Notes: generated from the letters alone by a model not told the origin. 64,000 nt of DNA from Pseudomonas zanjanensis (GCF_014268745.2 NZ_JABWRB020000005.1:1-64000); one strand, 5' to 3'; positions 24,407-34,097 are shown, counted from the stretch's first letter. Numbers and translations are program-made.

Positions 24407-26248
24407 ATGCCTGATTACCGCTCGAAAACATCCACCCATGGCCGCAACATGGCCGGCGCCCGTGCCTTGTGGCGCGCCACGGGGATGAAGGATGACGACT
24501 TCAAGAAGCCGATCATCGCCATTGCCAACTCCTTCACCCAGTTCGTACCGGGCCACGTGCACCTCAAGGACCTCGGCCAACTGGTTGCCCGGGAAATCGA
24601 ACGCGTCGGCGGCGTTGCCAAGGAATTCAACACCATCGCCGTGGACGACGGCATCGCCATGGGCCACGACGGCATGCTTTATTCGCTGCCGAGCCGCGAG
24701 ATCATCGCCGACTCCGTCGAATACATGGTCAACGCCCACTGCGCCGACGCCATCGTGTGCATTTCCAACTGCGACAAGATCACCCCCGGCATGCTCATGG
24801 CCGCCCTGCGCCTGAACATCCCGGTGATCTTCGTCTCCGGCGGTCCGATGGAAGCCGGCAAGACCAAGCTCGCCAGCCACGGCCTGGACCTGGTCGACGC
24901 CATGGTGATCGCCGCCGACTCCAGCGCTTCTGACGAGAAGGTTGCCGAGTATGAGCGCAGCGCTTGCCCGACTTGCGGTTCGTGCTCCGGCATGTTCACC
25001 GCCAACTCGATGAACTGCCTGACCGAAGCCCTGGGCCTGGCCCTGCCGGGCAACGGTTCGACCCTGGCCACCCACAGCGACCGCGAACAGTTGTTCCTGC
25101 AGGCCGGCCGGACCATCGTCGAGCTGTGCAAGCGCTACTACGGCGAGAACGACGAGTCTGTGTTGCCGCGCAACATCGCCAACTTCAAGGCGTTCGAAAA
25201 CGCCATGACCCTGGACATCGCCATGGGCGGTTCCACCAACACCATCCTGCACTTGCTGGCCGCGGCCCAGGAAGCCGAGATCGATTTCGACCTGCGCGAC
25301 ATCGACCGCCTGTCCCGTCACGTACCGCAGCTGTGCAAGGTCGCGCCGAACATCCAGAAGTACCACATGGAAGACGTGCACCGTGCCGGCGGGATCTTCA
25401 GCATCCTCGGCTCCCTGGCCCGTGGCGGCCTGTTGCATACCGACCTGCCGACCGTGCACAGCAAGACCATGGCCGAGGCCATCGCCAAGTGGGACATCAC
25501 CCAGACCACCGACGAGGCCGTGCATCACTTCTTCAAGGCCGGCCCGGCGGGCATCCCGACGCAAACCGCGTTCAGCCAGTCGACCCGCTGGGAAACCCTG
25601 GACGACGACCGTGAAAACGGCTGCATCCGCAGCGTCGAACACGCCTACTCCCAGGAAGGCGGCCTGGCCGTGCTGTACGGCAACATCGCCCTGGACGGCT
25701 GCGTGGTGAAAACCGCCGGCGTCGACGAGTCGATCCATGTGTTCGAAGGCAACGCGAAGATTTTCGAAAGCCAGGACAGCGCCGTGCGCGGCATCCTCGC
25801 CGACGAAGTGAAGGCCGGCGACATCGTGATCATTCGCTACGAAGGCCCGAAAGGCGGCCCGGGCATGCAGGAAATGCTCTACCCGACGTCCTACCTGAAA
25901 TCCAAGGGCCTGGGCAAAGCCTGCGCCTTGCTGACCGATGGCCGCTTCTCCGGCGGCACCTCGGGCCTGTCCATCGGCCACGCTTCGCCGGAAGCGGCGG
26001 CGGGCGGCGCCATCGGCCTGGTGCGCGATGGCGACAAGGTCCTGATCGACATTCCGAACCGCTCGATCAACCTGTTGATCAGCGACGAAGAACTGGCCGG
26101 GCGCCGCATCGAACAGGACAACAAGGGCTGGAAACCGGTGGAAGTGCGTCCGCGCAAAGTCACTACGGCCCTCAAGGCCTACGCCCTGCTCGCCACCAGC
26201 GCCGACAAAGGCGCGGTGCGTAACAAGGCGATGCTTGACGGCCTGTAA
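24407..26248 (+). CDS. ilvD: Dihydroxy-acid dehydratase IlvD
   Basis: Iron-sulfur dehydratase making 2-oxoisovalerate and 2-oxo-3-methylvalerate for valine, leucine and isoleucine synthesis. The 613-residue form matches the E. coli type. Cluster and metal-binding segments ISNCDKITPGM and ACPTCGSCSGMF are visible, as is the Ser-containing GRFSGGTSGLSIGH. The GGAG before ATG 24407 and the family N-terminus (MPDYRSKTSTHGRNMAG) set the start. The preceding 266-base gap shows no leader peptide or other gene. A strong terminator follows. Confidence 0.98.
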   Translation: MPDYRSKTSTHGRNMAGARALWRATGMKDDDFKKPIIAIANSFTQFVPGHVHLKDLGQLVAREIERVGGVAKEFNTIAVDDGIAMGHDGMLYSLPSREIIADSVEYMVNAHCADAIVCISNCDKITPGMLMAALRLNIPVIFVSGGPMEAGKTKLASHGLDLVDAMVIAADSSASDEKVAEYERSACPTCGSCSGMFTANSMNCLTEALGLALPGNGSTLATHSDREQLFLQAGRTIVELCKRYYGENDESVLPRNIANFKAFENAMTLDIAMGGSTNTILHLLAAAQEAEIDFDLRDIDRLSRHVPQLCKVAPNIQKYHMEDVHRAGGIFSILGSLARGGLLHTDLPTVHSKTMAEAIAKWDITQTTDEAVHHFFKAGPAGIPTQTAFSQSTRWETLDDDRENGCIRSVEHAYSQEGGLAVLYGNIALDGCVVKTAGVDESIHVFEGNAKIFESQDSAVRGILADEVKAGDIVIIRYEGPKGGPGMQEMLYPTSYLKSKGLGKACALLTDGRFSGGTSGLSIGHASPEAAAGGAIGLVRDGDKVLIDIPNRSINLLISDEELAGRRIEQDNKGWKPVEVRPRKVTTALKAYALLATSADKGAVRNKAMLDGL

Positions 26249-26259
26249 GCGCTGCCCAT

Positions 26260-26292
26260 AAAAAAGCCCCGCCAAGTGCGGGGCTTTTTTTT
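26260..26292. terminator. Terminator after ilvD
   Basis: AAAAAAGCCCCGC / GCGGGGCTTTTTTTT hairpin starting 12 bases after the ilvD stop; symmetrical enough to work in both directions. Confidence 0.95.
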
Positions 26293-26329
26293 GGGCTTCA
26301 GTTCGACCCTTTGAGCCAAGTCATCTTTC

Positions 26330-26452
26330 GTGGCGAGGGAGCTTGCTCCCGCTGGGTCGCGAAGCGGCCCCAAAAATTCGTCCCTCACCTCAATGCGTGG
26401 GCTGACTTTAGGGCTGCTACGCAGCCCAGCGGGAGCAAGCTCCCTCGCCACA
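26330..26452. repeat. REP pair (REPIN), GAGGGAGCTTGCTCC family
   Basis: Inverted pair of GTGGCGAGGGAGCTTGCTCC cores with a longer (about 80 base) spacer that includes GGTCGCGAAGCGGCC-type and GGGCTGCTACGCAGCCC subpalindromes. Located between ilvD and pchP. Confidence 0.9.
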
Positions 26453-26483
26453 GGGTTCCTTGGTATCCCTGTGGGATGGGGGT

Positions 26484-27539
26484 TTATTGGATGTCTTCAG
26501 GCTTGACGATCACCCAGTTCTTGTCCGCCGTCACTGGCAGTCCTTCCTTGGCTTGGGCCGCGGCGTGCTTGGCCATCATGCCGTTGATCTGGGTCATGTA
26601 CTTGTCCTTGCGGTTGACCCACAGGTGAATTCCGCCCTTGGCCACGTCCACATCGTGGAACAGCATGTAGCCGTCACTGGTCGGTGTGTCACCCGCCACC
26701 AGCACCGGTTTTTTCCATTCGTCGATGTACGTCAGGATCGCCGCGTGCTTGCCGGCCATCCAGGTTGCCGGGGTCCACAGGTACGGCGTGTATTCCAGGC
26801 CAAGGTTGGCTTTCTCGTCATATTTGCCCGCGGTGATCTGCTTGCGGGCGGTGGTCAGCTCGCCGGTCTTGCGGTCCTTGAGCAGCGTGGTCACGCCGAT
26901 CACGTTCTGCGGCTTGAGGTTGTAGCCATACTTCGGATCGGACGCGACCATGCGCACCAGTTCTTCGGAAGCGGCGGTCATGACATAGACCTCGATGCCG
27001 TTTTCCATCAGTTTGTTGTACAACTCGGCCTGGCCGGTGAAGATCTTCGGTGGATTGACGGTGTACTGGACCACCTTGTCGCCATCGTAATAACTGGTCG
27101 GCACCGGCTTGCCGGACGCCATCAGCTCATCGACATAGCCCTTGAGCTCCTTGAGCGTGAAACCCGAGAACACCTGGGCCACCCACGGGTAACAGACCAT
27201 GTCGTCCACTTCGCACAAACGGTAGTAATAGCTGAACAGGCTTTCCTTATGGTCGGCCGTATCCTTGAACGGCATCAGCTTCAAGGACGGGTCGAGGGTT
27301 TCCCGGGTGATGAGGCCCTTGTTCTCCATGAACGGCAGCAACGACTCCTCAAGGTCGTAGCGGTAACTGGTGTTGTCCATGTCGAACACCGCGTAGTTAC
27401 CCTTGTTGGCATTGGCGGCGATCATCGCGTCCAAGGCCTTGGCCTGCTCCGCTGGCCAGTGCTTGAGTTCGGTGGCAAGTGCCTGGCCGACGAGGCCAAG
27501 ACTCAAGGCGACAGCGAGAAAACGAGGTGCGAGCTTCAT
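26484..27539 (-). CDS. pchP: Phosphorylcholine phosphatase PchP
   Basis: Secreted or periplasmic HAD-superfamily phosphatase that releases choline from phosphorylcholine. The 351-residue precursor has a signal peptide (residues 1-22, ending GQALA). The nucleophile motif DMDNT starts at precursor residue 53, that is residue 31 of the mature chain, the position reported for P. aeruginosa PchP. The HAD Thr/Ser region (VYVMTAASEE) and the acidic motif (VAGDTPTSDG) follow. The open frame extends upstream, but the signal peptide fits a start at 27539 after GGGAG. It diverges from tcyP. Confidence 0.85.
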   Translation of the reverse strand: MKLAPRFLAVALSLGLVGQALATELKHWPAEQAKALDAMIAANANKGNYAVFDMDNTSYRYDLEESLLPFMENKGLITRETLDPSLKLMPFKDTADHKESLFSYYYRLCEVDDMVCYPWVAQVFSGFTLKELKGYVDELMASGKPVPTSYYDGDKVVQYTVNPPKIFTGQAELYNKLMENGIEVYVMTAASEELVRMVASDPKYGYNLKPQNVIGVTTLLKDRKTGELTTARKQITAGKYDEKANLGLEYTPYLWTPATWMAGKHAAILTYIDEWKKPVLVAGDTPTSDGYMLFHDVDVAKGGIHLWVNRKDKYMTQINGMMAKHAAAQAKEGLPVTADKNWVIVKPEDIQ

Positions 27540-27781
27540 CGGCATTTCTCCCGGGTTCAAAGAACTCGACGCTAACAAATGCGTGTGACAATCCTCGCCC
27601 AGCCGCGACCGCTTGCGTCCTGATCACGCCAGCGACGTACCCGCAAACGCCAAGTCCTTATTCCATAAACGACAATCAACATGCCTTTTTAGTATTAATT
27701 CATTAGATATCAGGCTGTTAGGCTTCCCGGCTCACAGTCGCGGCCTCGGGCGACTGGCACGTCTTATCGGAGTCTCTTTTG

Positions 27782-29173
27782 ATGAATCTGCCGCTGATCC
27801 TCAACTTGCTGGTGTTCCTCGCCTTGCTGTTCGGCCTGGCGCAAACCCGTCACCTCACCTGGAGCCTGGCCAAGAAAGTGCTGCTGGCGCTGGTATTGGG
27901 CGTGGTGTTCGGTATCGCCCTGCACACGATTTATGGCACCGGCAATCCGGTGCTCAAGGCCTCGATCGGCTGGTTCGACCTGGTGGGCAACGGCTACGTG
28001 CAGTTGCTGCAGATGATCGTGATCCCACTGGTCTTCGCCTCGATCCTCAGCGCCGTGGCCCGCCTGCATAACGCCTCGTCCCTGGGCAAGATCAGCTTCC
28101 TGACCATTGGCACGCTGCTGTTCACCACCGCCATCGCCGCGCTGATCGGCATCGGCCTGACCAACCTGTTCGGCCTCACCGCCGAGGGCCTGGTGGCCGG
28201 CACCCAGGAACTGGCGCGCCTGCAAGTGATCCAGAGCGACTACGCCGGCAAGGTCGCCGACCTGAACATCCCGCAACTGCTGCTTTCGTTCATTCCGCAG
28301 AACCCTTTTGCCGACCTGGCGCGGGCCAAGCCGACGTCGATCATCAGCGTGGTGATCTTCGCCGCGTTCCTCGGTGTCGCGGCGTTGCAGTTGCTCAAGG
28401 ATGACGTGGAGAAAGGCCAGAAAGTGATCAACGCGATCGACACCCTGCAAAGCTGGGTGACGCGCCTGGTGCGCCTGGTGATGAAGCTGACGCCATACGG
28501 TGTGTTGGCGTTGATGACCAAGGTGGTGGCCGGTTCCAACCTGCAGGACATCATCAAGCTCGGCAGCTTTGTCGTGGTTTCGTACCTCGGGCTGGGCCTG
28601 ATGTTCGTGGTTCATGGCCTACTGGTGTCCGCTGCAGGCATCAACCCATTGCGCTTCTTCCGCAAGATCTGGCCAGTGTTGACCTTCGCTTTCACCAGCC
28701 GCTCCAGCGCGGCCACCATCCCGTTGAGCATCGAAGCCCAGACCAGCCGCCTCGGCATTCCCCGGGCGATTGCCAGCTTCAGCGCCTCGTTCGGCGCCAC
28801 CATCGGCCAGAACGGTTGTGCCGGCCTTTACCCGGCCATGCTGGCGGTGATGGTCGCACCGACCGTGGGCATCAACCCGCTGGACCCGGTGTGGATCGCA
28901 ACACTGGTGGCGATCGTGACGTTGAGTTCGGCCGGGGTGGCCGGGGTCGGAGGCGGCGCGACGTTCGCCGCGCTGATCGTGCTGCCGGCCATGGGCTTGC
29001 CGGTGTCGCTGGTGGCTTTGCTGATTTCCGTCGAACCGCTGATCGACATGGGGCGTACGGCGTTGAACGTCAGCGGCTCGATCACCGCCGGGGCGATTAC
29101 CAGCCAGGTGATGCAGCAGACGGACAAGGCGTTGCTTGATGCCCAGGAGCATGGGGAGTTGGTGCACGCTTGA
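27782..29173 (+). CDS. tcyP: L-cystine / dicarboxylate-type symporter (TcyP-like)
   Basis: 463-residue secondary transporter of the DAACS family, branch of B. subtilis TcyP and E. coli YdjN that imports L-cystine. About eight to ten membrane helices are predicted. Characteristic segments are the serine-rich hairpin FAFTSRSSAATIPLSIEAQ, GQNGCAGLYPAML and a second re-entrant loop AGVAGVGGGATFAAL. The upstream gap with pchP is A+T-rich at 27650-27715 and could hold a CysB-dependent promoter. The ATG at 27782 is preceded by GGAG. Substrate is inferred from family. Confidence 0.83.
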   Translation: MNLPLILNLLVFLALLFGLAQTRHLTWSLAKKVLLALVLGVVFGIALHTIYGTGNPVLKASIGWFDLVGNGYVQLLQMIVIPLVFASILSAVARLHNASSLGKISFLTIGTLLFTTAIAALIGIGLTNLFGLTAEGLVAGTQELARLQVIQSDYAGKVADLNIPQLLLSFIPQNPFADLARAKPTSIISVVIFAAFLGVAALQLLKDDVEKGQKVINAIDTLQSWVTRLVRLVMKLTPYGVLALMTKVVAGSNLQDIIKLGSFVVVSYLGLGLMFVVHGLLVSAAGINPLRFFRKIWPVLTFAFTSRSSAATIPLSIEAQTSRLGIPRAIASFSASFGATIGQNGCAGLYPAMLAVMVAPTVGINPLDPVWIATLVAIVTLSSAGVAGVGGGATFAALIVLPAMGLPVSLVALLISVEPLIDMGRTALNVSGSITAGAITSQVMQQTDKALLDAQEHGELVHA

Positions 29174-29196
29174 TGGGTGGCGCCTGATCAATCGCC

Positions 29197-29279
29197 TTCG
29201 CGAGCAAGCCCGCTCCCACAGTTAACCGAGTTGTGCCAGGAAAAATCGGTCGACTGTGGGAGCGGGCTTGCTCGCGAAG
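29197..29279. repeat. REP pair, outward-facing, GCGGGCTTGCTCGC family
   Basis: Opposed REP cores (reverse then forward) fill the short convergent gap between tcyP and folA; the second copy ends nine bases from the folA stop. Confidence 0.88.
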
Positions 29280-29287
29280 CTTTTGCT

Positions 29288-29800
29288 TTAAAGCTTTTCC
29301 CAGACCTCGAAGCTATAGGCCGGCTTGTCGCCTTCAGCCGGGTTCGGCTGGTTCGAGACCTGTTTCCACTGGCTCGGATCGAACTCAGGAAACCACGCAT
29401 CTCCCTCAGGGCTCAGCGCAACGCGGGTCAGGTACAGTCGATCCGCCTGTTCCAGGGCCTGGGCATAGAGCTGGGCGCCACCGATCAACATCAATTCGTC
29501 GACACCCTGCTCCAGCGCCCAGGCCTCGGCCCGAGCCACGGCGGCTTCCAAGGTGAAAAACACCTCGGCACCTTCCAGCACCAGACCCGGCTGGCGACTG
29601 ACGACGATGTTCAGCCGCCCCGGCAGCGGTCGACCGAGGGAATCCCAGGTCTTGCGCCCCATGATGATCGGCTTGCCCAAGGTGGTGGCCTTGAAGTATT
29701 TGAAATCCCCCGGCAGGTGCCAGGGCATGCTGTTGTCGACGCCGATCACACGGTTTTCACCGAGGGCTGCGATCAGGCTTAGGGGGAGAGTTTTGTTCAT
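29288..29800 (-). CDS. folA: Dihydrofolate reductase
   Basis: Reduces dihydrofolate to tetrahydrofolate with NADPH; the trimethoprim target. The 170-residue protein carries IAALGENRVIGVDNSMPWHLPGD (active-site acid in the MPWHLPGD segment, Trp conserved), IIMGRKTWDSLGRPLPGR for cofactor and MLIGGAQLYAQAL. The longer open frame upstream is discarded on family length; the ATG at 29800 has only a weak ribosome binding site. It diverges from the DUF2868 gene. Confidence 0.95.
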   Translation of the reverse strand: MNKTLPLSLIAALGENRVIGVDNSMPWHLPGDFKYFKATTLGKPIIMGRKTWDSLGRPLPGRLNIVVSRQPGLVLEGAEVFFTLEAAVARAEAWALEQGVDELMLIGGAQLYAQALEQADRLYLTRVALSPEGDAWFPEFDPSQWKQVSNQPNPAEGDKPAYSFEVWEKL

Positions 29801-29886
29801 GGCCGCGAGGATACCAGAGGCCCGGCGTACCCCGACAGGCATCACAGCGGTTATGCTCAACCCTCATTCGAGCAACGGAAGCCCCC

Positions 29887-31254
29887 GTGACAGTACTGCA
29901 GAACCTCTGGTTGACCGAGACGATCCGCCTGCGTGAAGAGCACGCCGGCCCGCTCCAAGACCAGGAAGCCAATCGCCTGGCCCGTGCGTCAGGCGGCGAT
30001 CTATCCGCCCGCATCCATCAGCGCGCCCGTTGGCTGGCCGAGCGCGATGGCCTCACGCAAGCCCTGCGCCATTGGCTGCAAGGGGCGCGCCTGGCGCTGA
30101 TCGCCTTGGCGCTGCTCGCCGTCATCAGCGGCGCCGGCCTCGGGTTGGCCGCCCTCGGTGACGGCCAGGCACCGGTCAATGTGTTCTGGGCCTTGGGCAG
30201 CCTGTTGGGGTTGAATCTGATGCTGCTCATCGGTTGGGTCCTGGGCCTGGTCTTCGCCGGTGAGCAAGGTGCCGCACTGGGACGCCTGTGGCTGTGGCTC
30301 AGCGAAAAACTCGCCCGCGACGCCAAGGCCGCCCAACTGGCGCCGGCCCTGCTGCTGTTGCTGCAACGGCACAAACTCAGTCGCTGGGCCCTCGGTGTGT
30401 TGGTCAATGGCCTGTGGCTGCTGGCGATGCTCAGCGCGCTGGTCATCGTCCTGCTGCTGATGGCGACCCGGCGCTATGGCTTCGTCTGGGAAACCACCCT
30501 GCTGGGCAGCGAAACCTTCGTCGCCATGACCCAGGCCCTCGGCGCACTGCCGGCACTGCTGGGCTTCAGCGTGCCGACCGAGGACATGATCCGCGCCAGT
30601 GGCGACGCCGCGCTGGACATCGAAAGTGCCCGCCAGGCCTGGGCCGCCTGGCTGGTCGGCGTGCTGCTGGTCTATGGCCTGCTACCCCGCCTGGGCCTGG
30701 TGCTGCTGTGCCTGTGGCGCTGGCGACGCGGTCGCGCCACGCTGCGCCTGGATTTGAACCTGCCGGGCTACGCACAGCTACGTGAGCGCCTAATGCCCAG
30801 CAGCGAACGCCTGGGCGTCAACGACGCCGCTCCCGCGCACTTGCATCGAGTCGAAAGTGCCGTCAGTGCGATGGACAGCGACGGCGCGCTGTTAGTGGCG
30901 ATCGAACTGGATGATCGGCCCTGGCCGCCCAAGCTGCCCGAAACCGTGAAAAGCGCCGGCATCCTCGACAGCCGCGAGTCGCGCCACAAACTCCTCGAAC
31001 AGCTGTCGCGTTTTCCGCCGGCACGCCTGGCGATTGCCTGTGACCCACGTCGCTCGCCGGACCGTGGCAGCCTGGCGCTGATCGCCGAGCTGGCCCGCAG
31101 CGCCAGCGCCACCCGCGTCTGGCTGTTGCAGGCGCCGCCCGGCGAAGCGCTGGACGCCGAGCGCCTGGGGGACTGGCACAGCGCGTTGCAACAGTTGCAG
31201 TTGCCGTTCGCCGATTGCATGCCCTTGAACTGGCTGGAGAGCGGCCATGACTGA
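29887..31254 (+). CDS. DUF2868 membrane protein
   Basis: 455 residues, GTG start preceded by GGAAG. Four membrane helices are predicted (about 67-90, 98-122, 163-190 and 255-282), with a cytoplasmic N-terminus and a C-terminal soluble domain of about 165 residues. It overlaps the DUF3482 GTPase gene by eight bases; the two families are regularly adjacent, so they likely form one complex at the inner membrane. No biochemical function is established that I know of. Confidence 0.85.
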   Translation: MTVLQNLWLTETIRLREEHAGPLQDQEANRLARASGGDLSARIHQRARWLAERDGLTQALRHWLQGARLALIALALLAVISGAGLGLAALGDGQAPVNVFWALGSLLGLNLMLLIGWVLGLVFAGEQGAALGRLWLWLSEKLARDAKAAQLAPALLLLLQRHKLSRWALGVLVNGLWLLAMLSALVIVLLLMATRRYGFVWETTLLGSETFVAMTQALGALPALLGFSVPTEDMIRASGDAALDIESARQAWAAWLVGVLLVYGLLPRLGLVLLCLWRWRRGRATLRLDLNLPGYAQLRERLMPSSERLGVNDAAPAHLHRVESAVSAMDSDGALLVAIELDDRPWPPKLPETVKSAGILDSRESRHKLLEQLSRFPPARLAIACDPRRSPDRGSLALIAELARSASATRVWLLQAPPGEALDAERLGDWHSALQQLQLPFADCMPLNWLESGHD

Positions 31255-32620
31255 CCCCGTGAAGCCGCTGAAACTGGCCGTGGTCGGCCACACCAACGTG
31301 GGCAAGACCTCGTTGCTGCGGACCTTGACCCGCGACGTCGGCTTCGGCGAGGTGTCCCACCGCCCAAGCACCACCCGGCATGTCGAGGGTGCGCGCCTGT
31401 CGGTGGACGGTGAAGCGTTGCTGGAGCTGTACGACACGCCGGGCCTGGAAGACGCCATCGCCCTGCTCGATTACCTCGAGCGCCTGGAGCGTCCTGGCGA
31501 ACGCCTCGACGGCCCGGCGCGCCTGGCTCGTTTCCTCGAGGGTAGCGAGGCGCGACAACGCTTCGAACAGGAAGCCAAGGTGCTGCGGCAATTGCTCGCC
31601 AGCGACGCCGGTTTGTATGTGATCGATGCCCGGGAACCGGTGCTGGCCAAGTACCGCGATGAATTGGAAGTCCTCGCCAGTTGTGGCAAACCGCTGCTGC
31701 CGGTGTTGAATTTCGTCAGCAGCGCCCAGCATCGTGAACCCGACTGGCGCGAAGCCCTGGCGCGATTGGGGTTGCACGCCCTGGTGCGCTTTGACAGCGT
31801 CGCCCCGCCCGAGGACGGCGAGCGACGCCTGTATGAAAGCCTCGCGTTGTTGCTGGAAGGCGCCCGTGGGCAACTGGAGCGACTGGTCGCCGACCAGCAG
31901 GCCCAACGCCTGGCCCGCCAGCAGAGCGCGGCGCGCTTGATCGCCGAACTGCTGATCGACTGCGCCGCCTGCCGACGCAGCGTCGCCAGCGATACCGAAC
32001 TGGAACGCCAGGCCATTGGCGAATTGCGCAACGCGGTACGTCAACGCGAACAGCGTTGTGTCGAAGCCCTGCTCCAGCTCTACGCGTTCCGCCCCCAGGA
32101 CGCCGCCGCCGGCGACCTGCCGCTGCTCGACGGGCGCTGGGGCGATGACCTGTTCAACCCCGAAACCCTCAAGCAATTGGGTGTACGCGTCGGCGGCGGG
32201 ATCGCGGCGGGCGCGGCGGCCGGTGCCGGGGTGGACTTGCTGGTAGGTGGCCTGACCCTCGGCGCCGCCGCCCTGGCCGGGGCGATTGTCGGCGGCACCC
32301 TGCAAACCGCCCGCAGCTACGGCAACCGGCTGATGGGCAAACTCAAGGGGCAGCGGGAACTGACGGTCGACGACAGCGTGCTGCGCCTGCTGGCCCTGCG
32401 CCAAGGGCAGTTGCTGCAAGCCCTCAACCTGCGCGGCCACGCGGCGCTGGACAGCATCCGCATCGCCACGCCCCAGGACAAGACTTGGCGCGAGGGCAAG
32501 CTGCCCGAAGCCCTGAACAAGGCCCGGGCGCATCCGCAATGGTCATCCCTCAACCCCCAGCCGCGGTTGAGCCAGGCGGAGCGGCAGGAGCAGATCGAGC
32601 AGTTGGCCGAGCAGCTCTGA
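31247..32620 (+). CDS. DUF3482 GTPase
   Basis: 457-residue Era/TrmE-type P-loop GTPase. G1 is GHTNVGKTS (14-22), G2 includes PSTTRHVEG, G3 DTPGLED; the G4 base-recognition motif is degenerate (LNFVSS in place of NKxD), so nucleotide specificity is unclear. A glycine/alanine-rich hydrophobic segment (about residues 315-350) could insert in the membrane, and a C-terminal DUF3482 region follows. Translationally coupled to the DUF2868 membrane protein. Confidence 0.87.
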   Translation: MTDPVKPLKLAVVGHTNVGKTSLLRTLTRDVGFGEVSHRPSTTRHVEGARLSVDGEALLELYDTPGLEDAIALLDYLERLERPGERLDGPARLARFLEGSEARQRFEQEAKVLRQLLASDAGLYVIDAREPVLAKYRDELEVLASCGKPLLPVLNFVSSAQHREPDWREALARLGLHALVRFDSVAPPEDGERRLYESLALLLEGARGQLERLVADQQAQRLARQQSAARLIAELLIDCAACRRSVASDTELERQAIGELRNAVRQREQRCVEALLQLYAFRPQDAAAGDLPLLDGRWGDDLFNPETLKQLGVRVGGGIAAGAAAGAGVDLLVGGLTLGAAALAGAIVGGTLQTARSYGNRLMGKLKGQRELTVDDSVLRLLALRQGQLLQALNLRGHAALDSIRIATPQDKTWREGKLPEALNKARAHPQWSSLNPQPRLSQAERQEQIEQLAEQL

Positions 32621-32666
32621 GCGACACAAGGTTCTGGCCAAGTACCCTTTGGCAGTACACAAAACC

Positions 32667-32799
32667 TGTGGCGAGGGAGCTTGCTCCCGCTGGGCTGCGA
32701 AGCGGCCCCAAAATGCCGGAACGCGGTTGGCCTGACACACCGGGGTGTCAGGTTTCAGGACCGCTTCGCGGCCCAGCGGGAGCAGGCTCCCTCGCCACA
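32667..32799. repeat. REP pair (REPIN), GAGGGAGCTTGCTCC family
   Basis: Inverted cores around a spacer with two further small palindromes (CTGACACACCGGGGTGTCAG near 32731-32750). The right copy has one substitution (GAGCAGGCTCC). Confidence 0.88.
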
Positions 32800-32817
32800 A
32801 AAGCGGTCAGCCAGAAG

Positions 32818-33309
32818 TTATTCGTGGCTCAAGGCCTTCAGGGCCGCCGACGCTTCAGGCAGTTCCAGCTCACTGAACACTTGTACGCCATGGCGCTTGA
32901 GCAACGCCGCCGTCACCCCTTCGCCGCTGACCTTCACACCGCTGAACGTCCCGTCATAGGTCAGCAGGTTGCCGCACGACGGGCTGTTGGCCTTGAGCAC
33001 CGCGATGCGGATGCCGTGAACTCGCACCTGCTCCAGCGCTTGATACGCGCCTGATAGAAATTGCGCGCTCACATCTTCGCCATCGGTGGTGATCACCGCG
33101 GCCTGACCGTCAAGCACTTGCCCGCCCTGCCCCCCAGGAATCTCCGCCGCCGCACGCGGGGTGGGCAAGCCGCCAGCGACTTCCGGGCACAGCGGTACGA
33201 CCCGGCCTTGGTCGAGCCATTGCTGGAGTTGATCGAACGGCCCGCTGGCACCGCCGTCGTAGCGCACGCGATGGCCAAGGAGGCAGCGGCTGACCAGGAT
33301 CTTTTCCAT
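32818..33309 (-). CDS. DUF523 family protein
   Basis: 163 residues, covering the DUF523 domain with conserved cysteines (SRCLLGHRVRYDG, PLCPEVAGGLPTPR, NSPSCG). The pattern of Cys in SRCL, LCPE and SPSCG suggests metal or cluster binding, but no activity is established. The ATG at 33309 begins two bases after the stop of the 2OG oxygenase gene, so they are probably translated from one message. Confidence 0.87.
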   Translation of the reverse strand: MEKILVSRCLLGHRVRYDGGASGPFDQLQQWLDQGRVVPLCPEVAGGLPTPRAAAEIPGGQGGQVLDGQAAVITTDGEDVSAQFLSGAYQALEQVRVHGIRIAVLKANSPSCGNLLTYDGTFSGVKVSGEGVTAALLKRHGVQVFSELELPEASAALKALSHE

Positions 33310-33311
33310 AT

Positions 33312-33935
33312 TCAGAACAACTCGTTGCCGCGACGGCGGAACCAACCGGTCAAGGACAGGCGATCCCGGGTGGCCGGCAGCACTTCGTGAGGGATGTCCC
33401 CCGCCAGGAACACCACCAGGCAACCGCCGACGGGCACCACGTCACGCTCCACGCCGTCCTCCAGGTACATGCGCAACTGGCCGCCGTGTTCCGGCAACCA
33501 ATCGTCGTTGAGATAAAGCACCGCCGACACCATCCGCCGGTCGTCGTCGCGAAAGCGGTCGACATGCTTGAGGTAGAACGCGCCGGGTGGATACAGGGCA
33601 AAGTGACTTTCGAAGTCTTCCAGACCCAGAAACAGCCCGCGATTCATCGCCTCGCGCAGGCTGTCCATCAGTGTCAGGTATTGATCGCAGGCTTGCGCCT
33701 GGCCGGGCTCGATCCACTGAATGCGATCACCCCGGATCCCTTCGCGAATCTCCGAGAACGGCCCGCGTCCGACCGCCGCCGGGGCCAGCTCACCCTCGGC
33801 GGCACGCTGGCGGCATTCGGCCGCCAGGGCACGGGTCAGCGCGTCCGGCAGGAAGAGGTTCTGCTGCGACCAGCCGCGCTCGGCCAGGTCGTCGACGATA
33901 CGTAACAGCAGCGGGTGATCAGAAGGTATTTGCAT
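33312..33935 (-). CDS. 2OG-Fe(II) prolyl hydroxylase, PPHD-like
   Basis: 207-residue dioxygenase with the P4Hc fold. Iron ligands are the HxD of YLKHVDRFRDD and the distal His in GDIPHEVLPATRDRLSL; the following Arg should bind 2-oxoglutarate. Length and gene position near hacB match the Pseudomonas PPHD described as hydroxylating a proline of elongation factor Tu and related to human HIF prolyl hydroxylases. Substrate identity is inferred by family. A start nine bases upstream (33944) is also possible. DUF523 follows after two bases. Confidence 0.8.
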   Translation of the reverse strand: MQIPSDHPLLLRIVDDLAERGWSQQNLFLPDALTRALAAECRQRAAEGELAPAAVGRGPFSEIREGIRGDRIQWIEPGQAQACDQYLTLMDSLREAMNRGLFLGLEDFESHFALYPPGAFYLKHVDRFRDDDRRMVSAVLYLNDDWLPEHGGQLRMYLEDGVERDVVPVGGCLVVFLAGDIPHEVLPATRDRLSLTGWFRRRGNELF

Positions 33936-34097
33936 GGCGCGCATAGTATGCCGGCGCCTGCAAAACCGACAGCGCCACGCAGCGGGTTCGCTGCGTCGGT
34001 TCTTTACCTCCAAGAGCACCGCCGTACGAACTTGATACGAATTCTCGACAAGACCCCACACCCCACGGAGAATAGTCGGCTGCTGACAGGAGTCCCT

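Noticed and set aside
24356..26275. 639-codon minus-strand frame opposite ilvD
   Set aside because: Shadow frame with amino-acid bias (G, A, V, H, Q); ilvD has all motifs and a good ribosome binding site.
30863..32539. Long minus-strand frame opposite the DUF2868/DUF3482 genes
   Set aside because: Antisense to two overlapping recognised genes; no domain seen.
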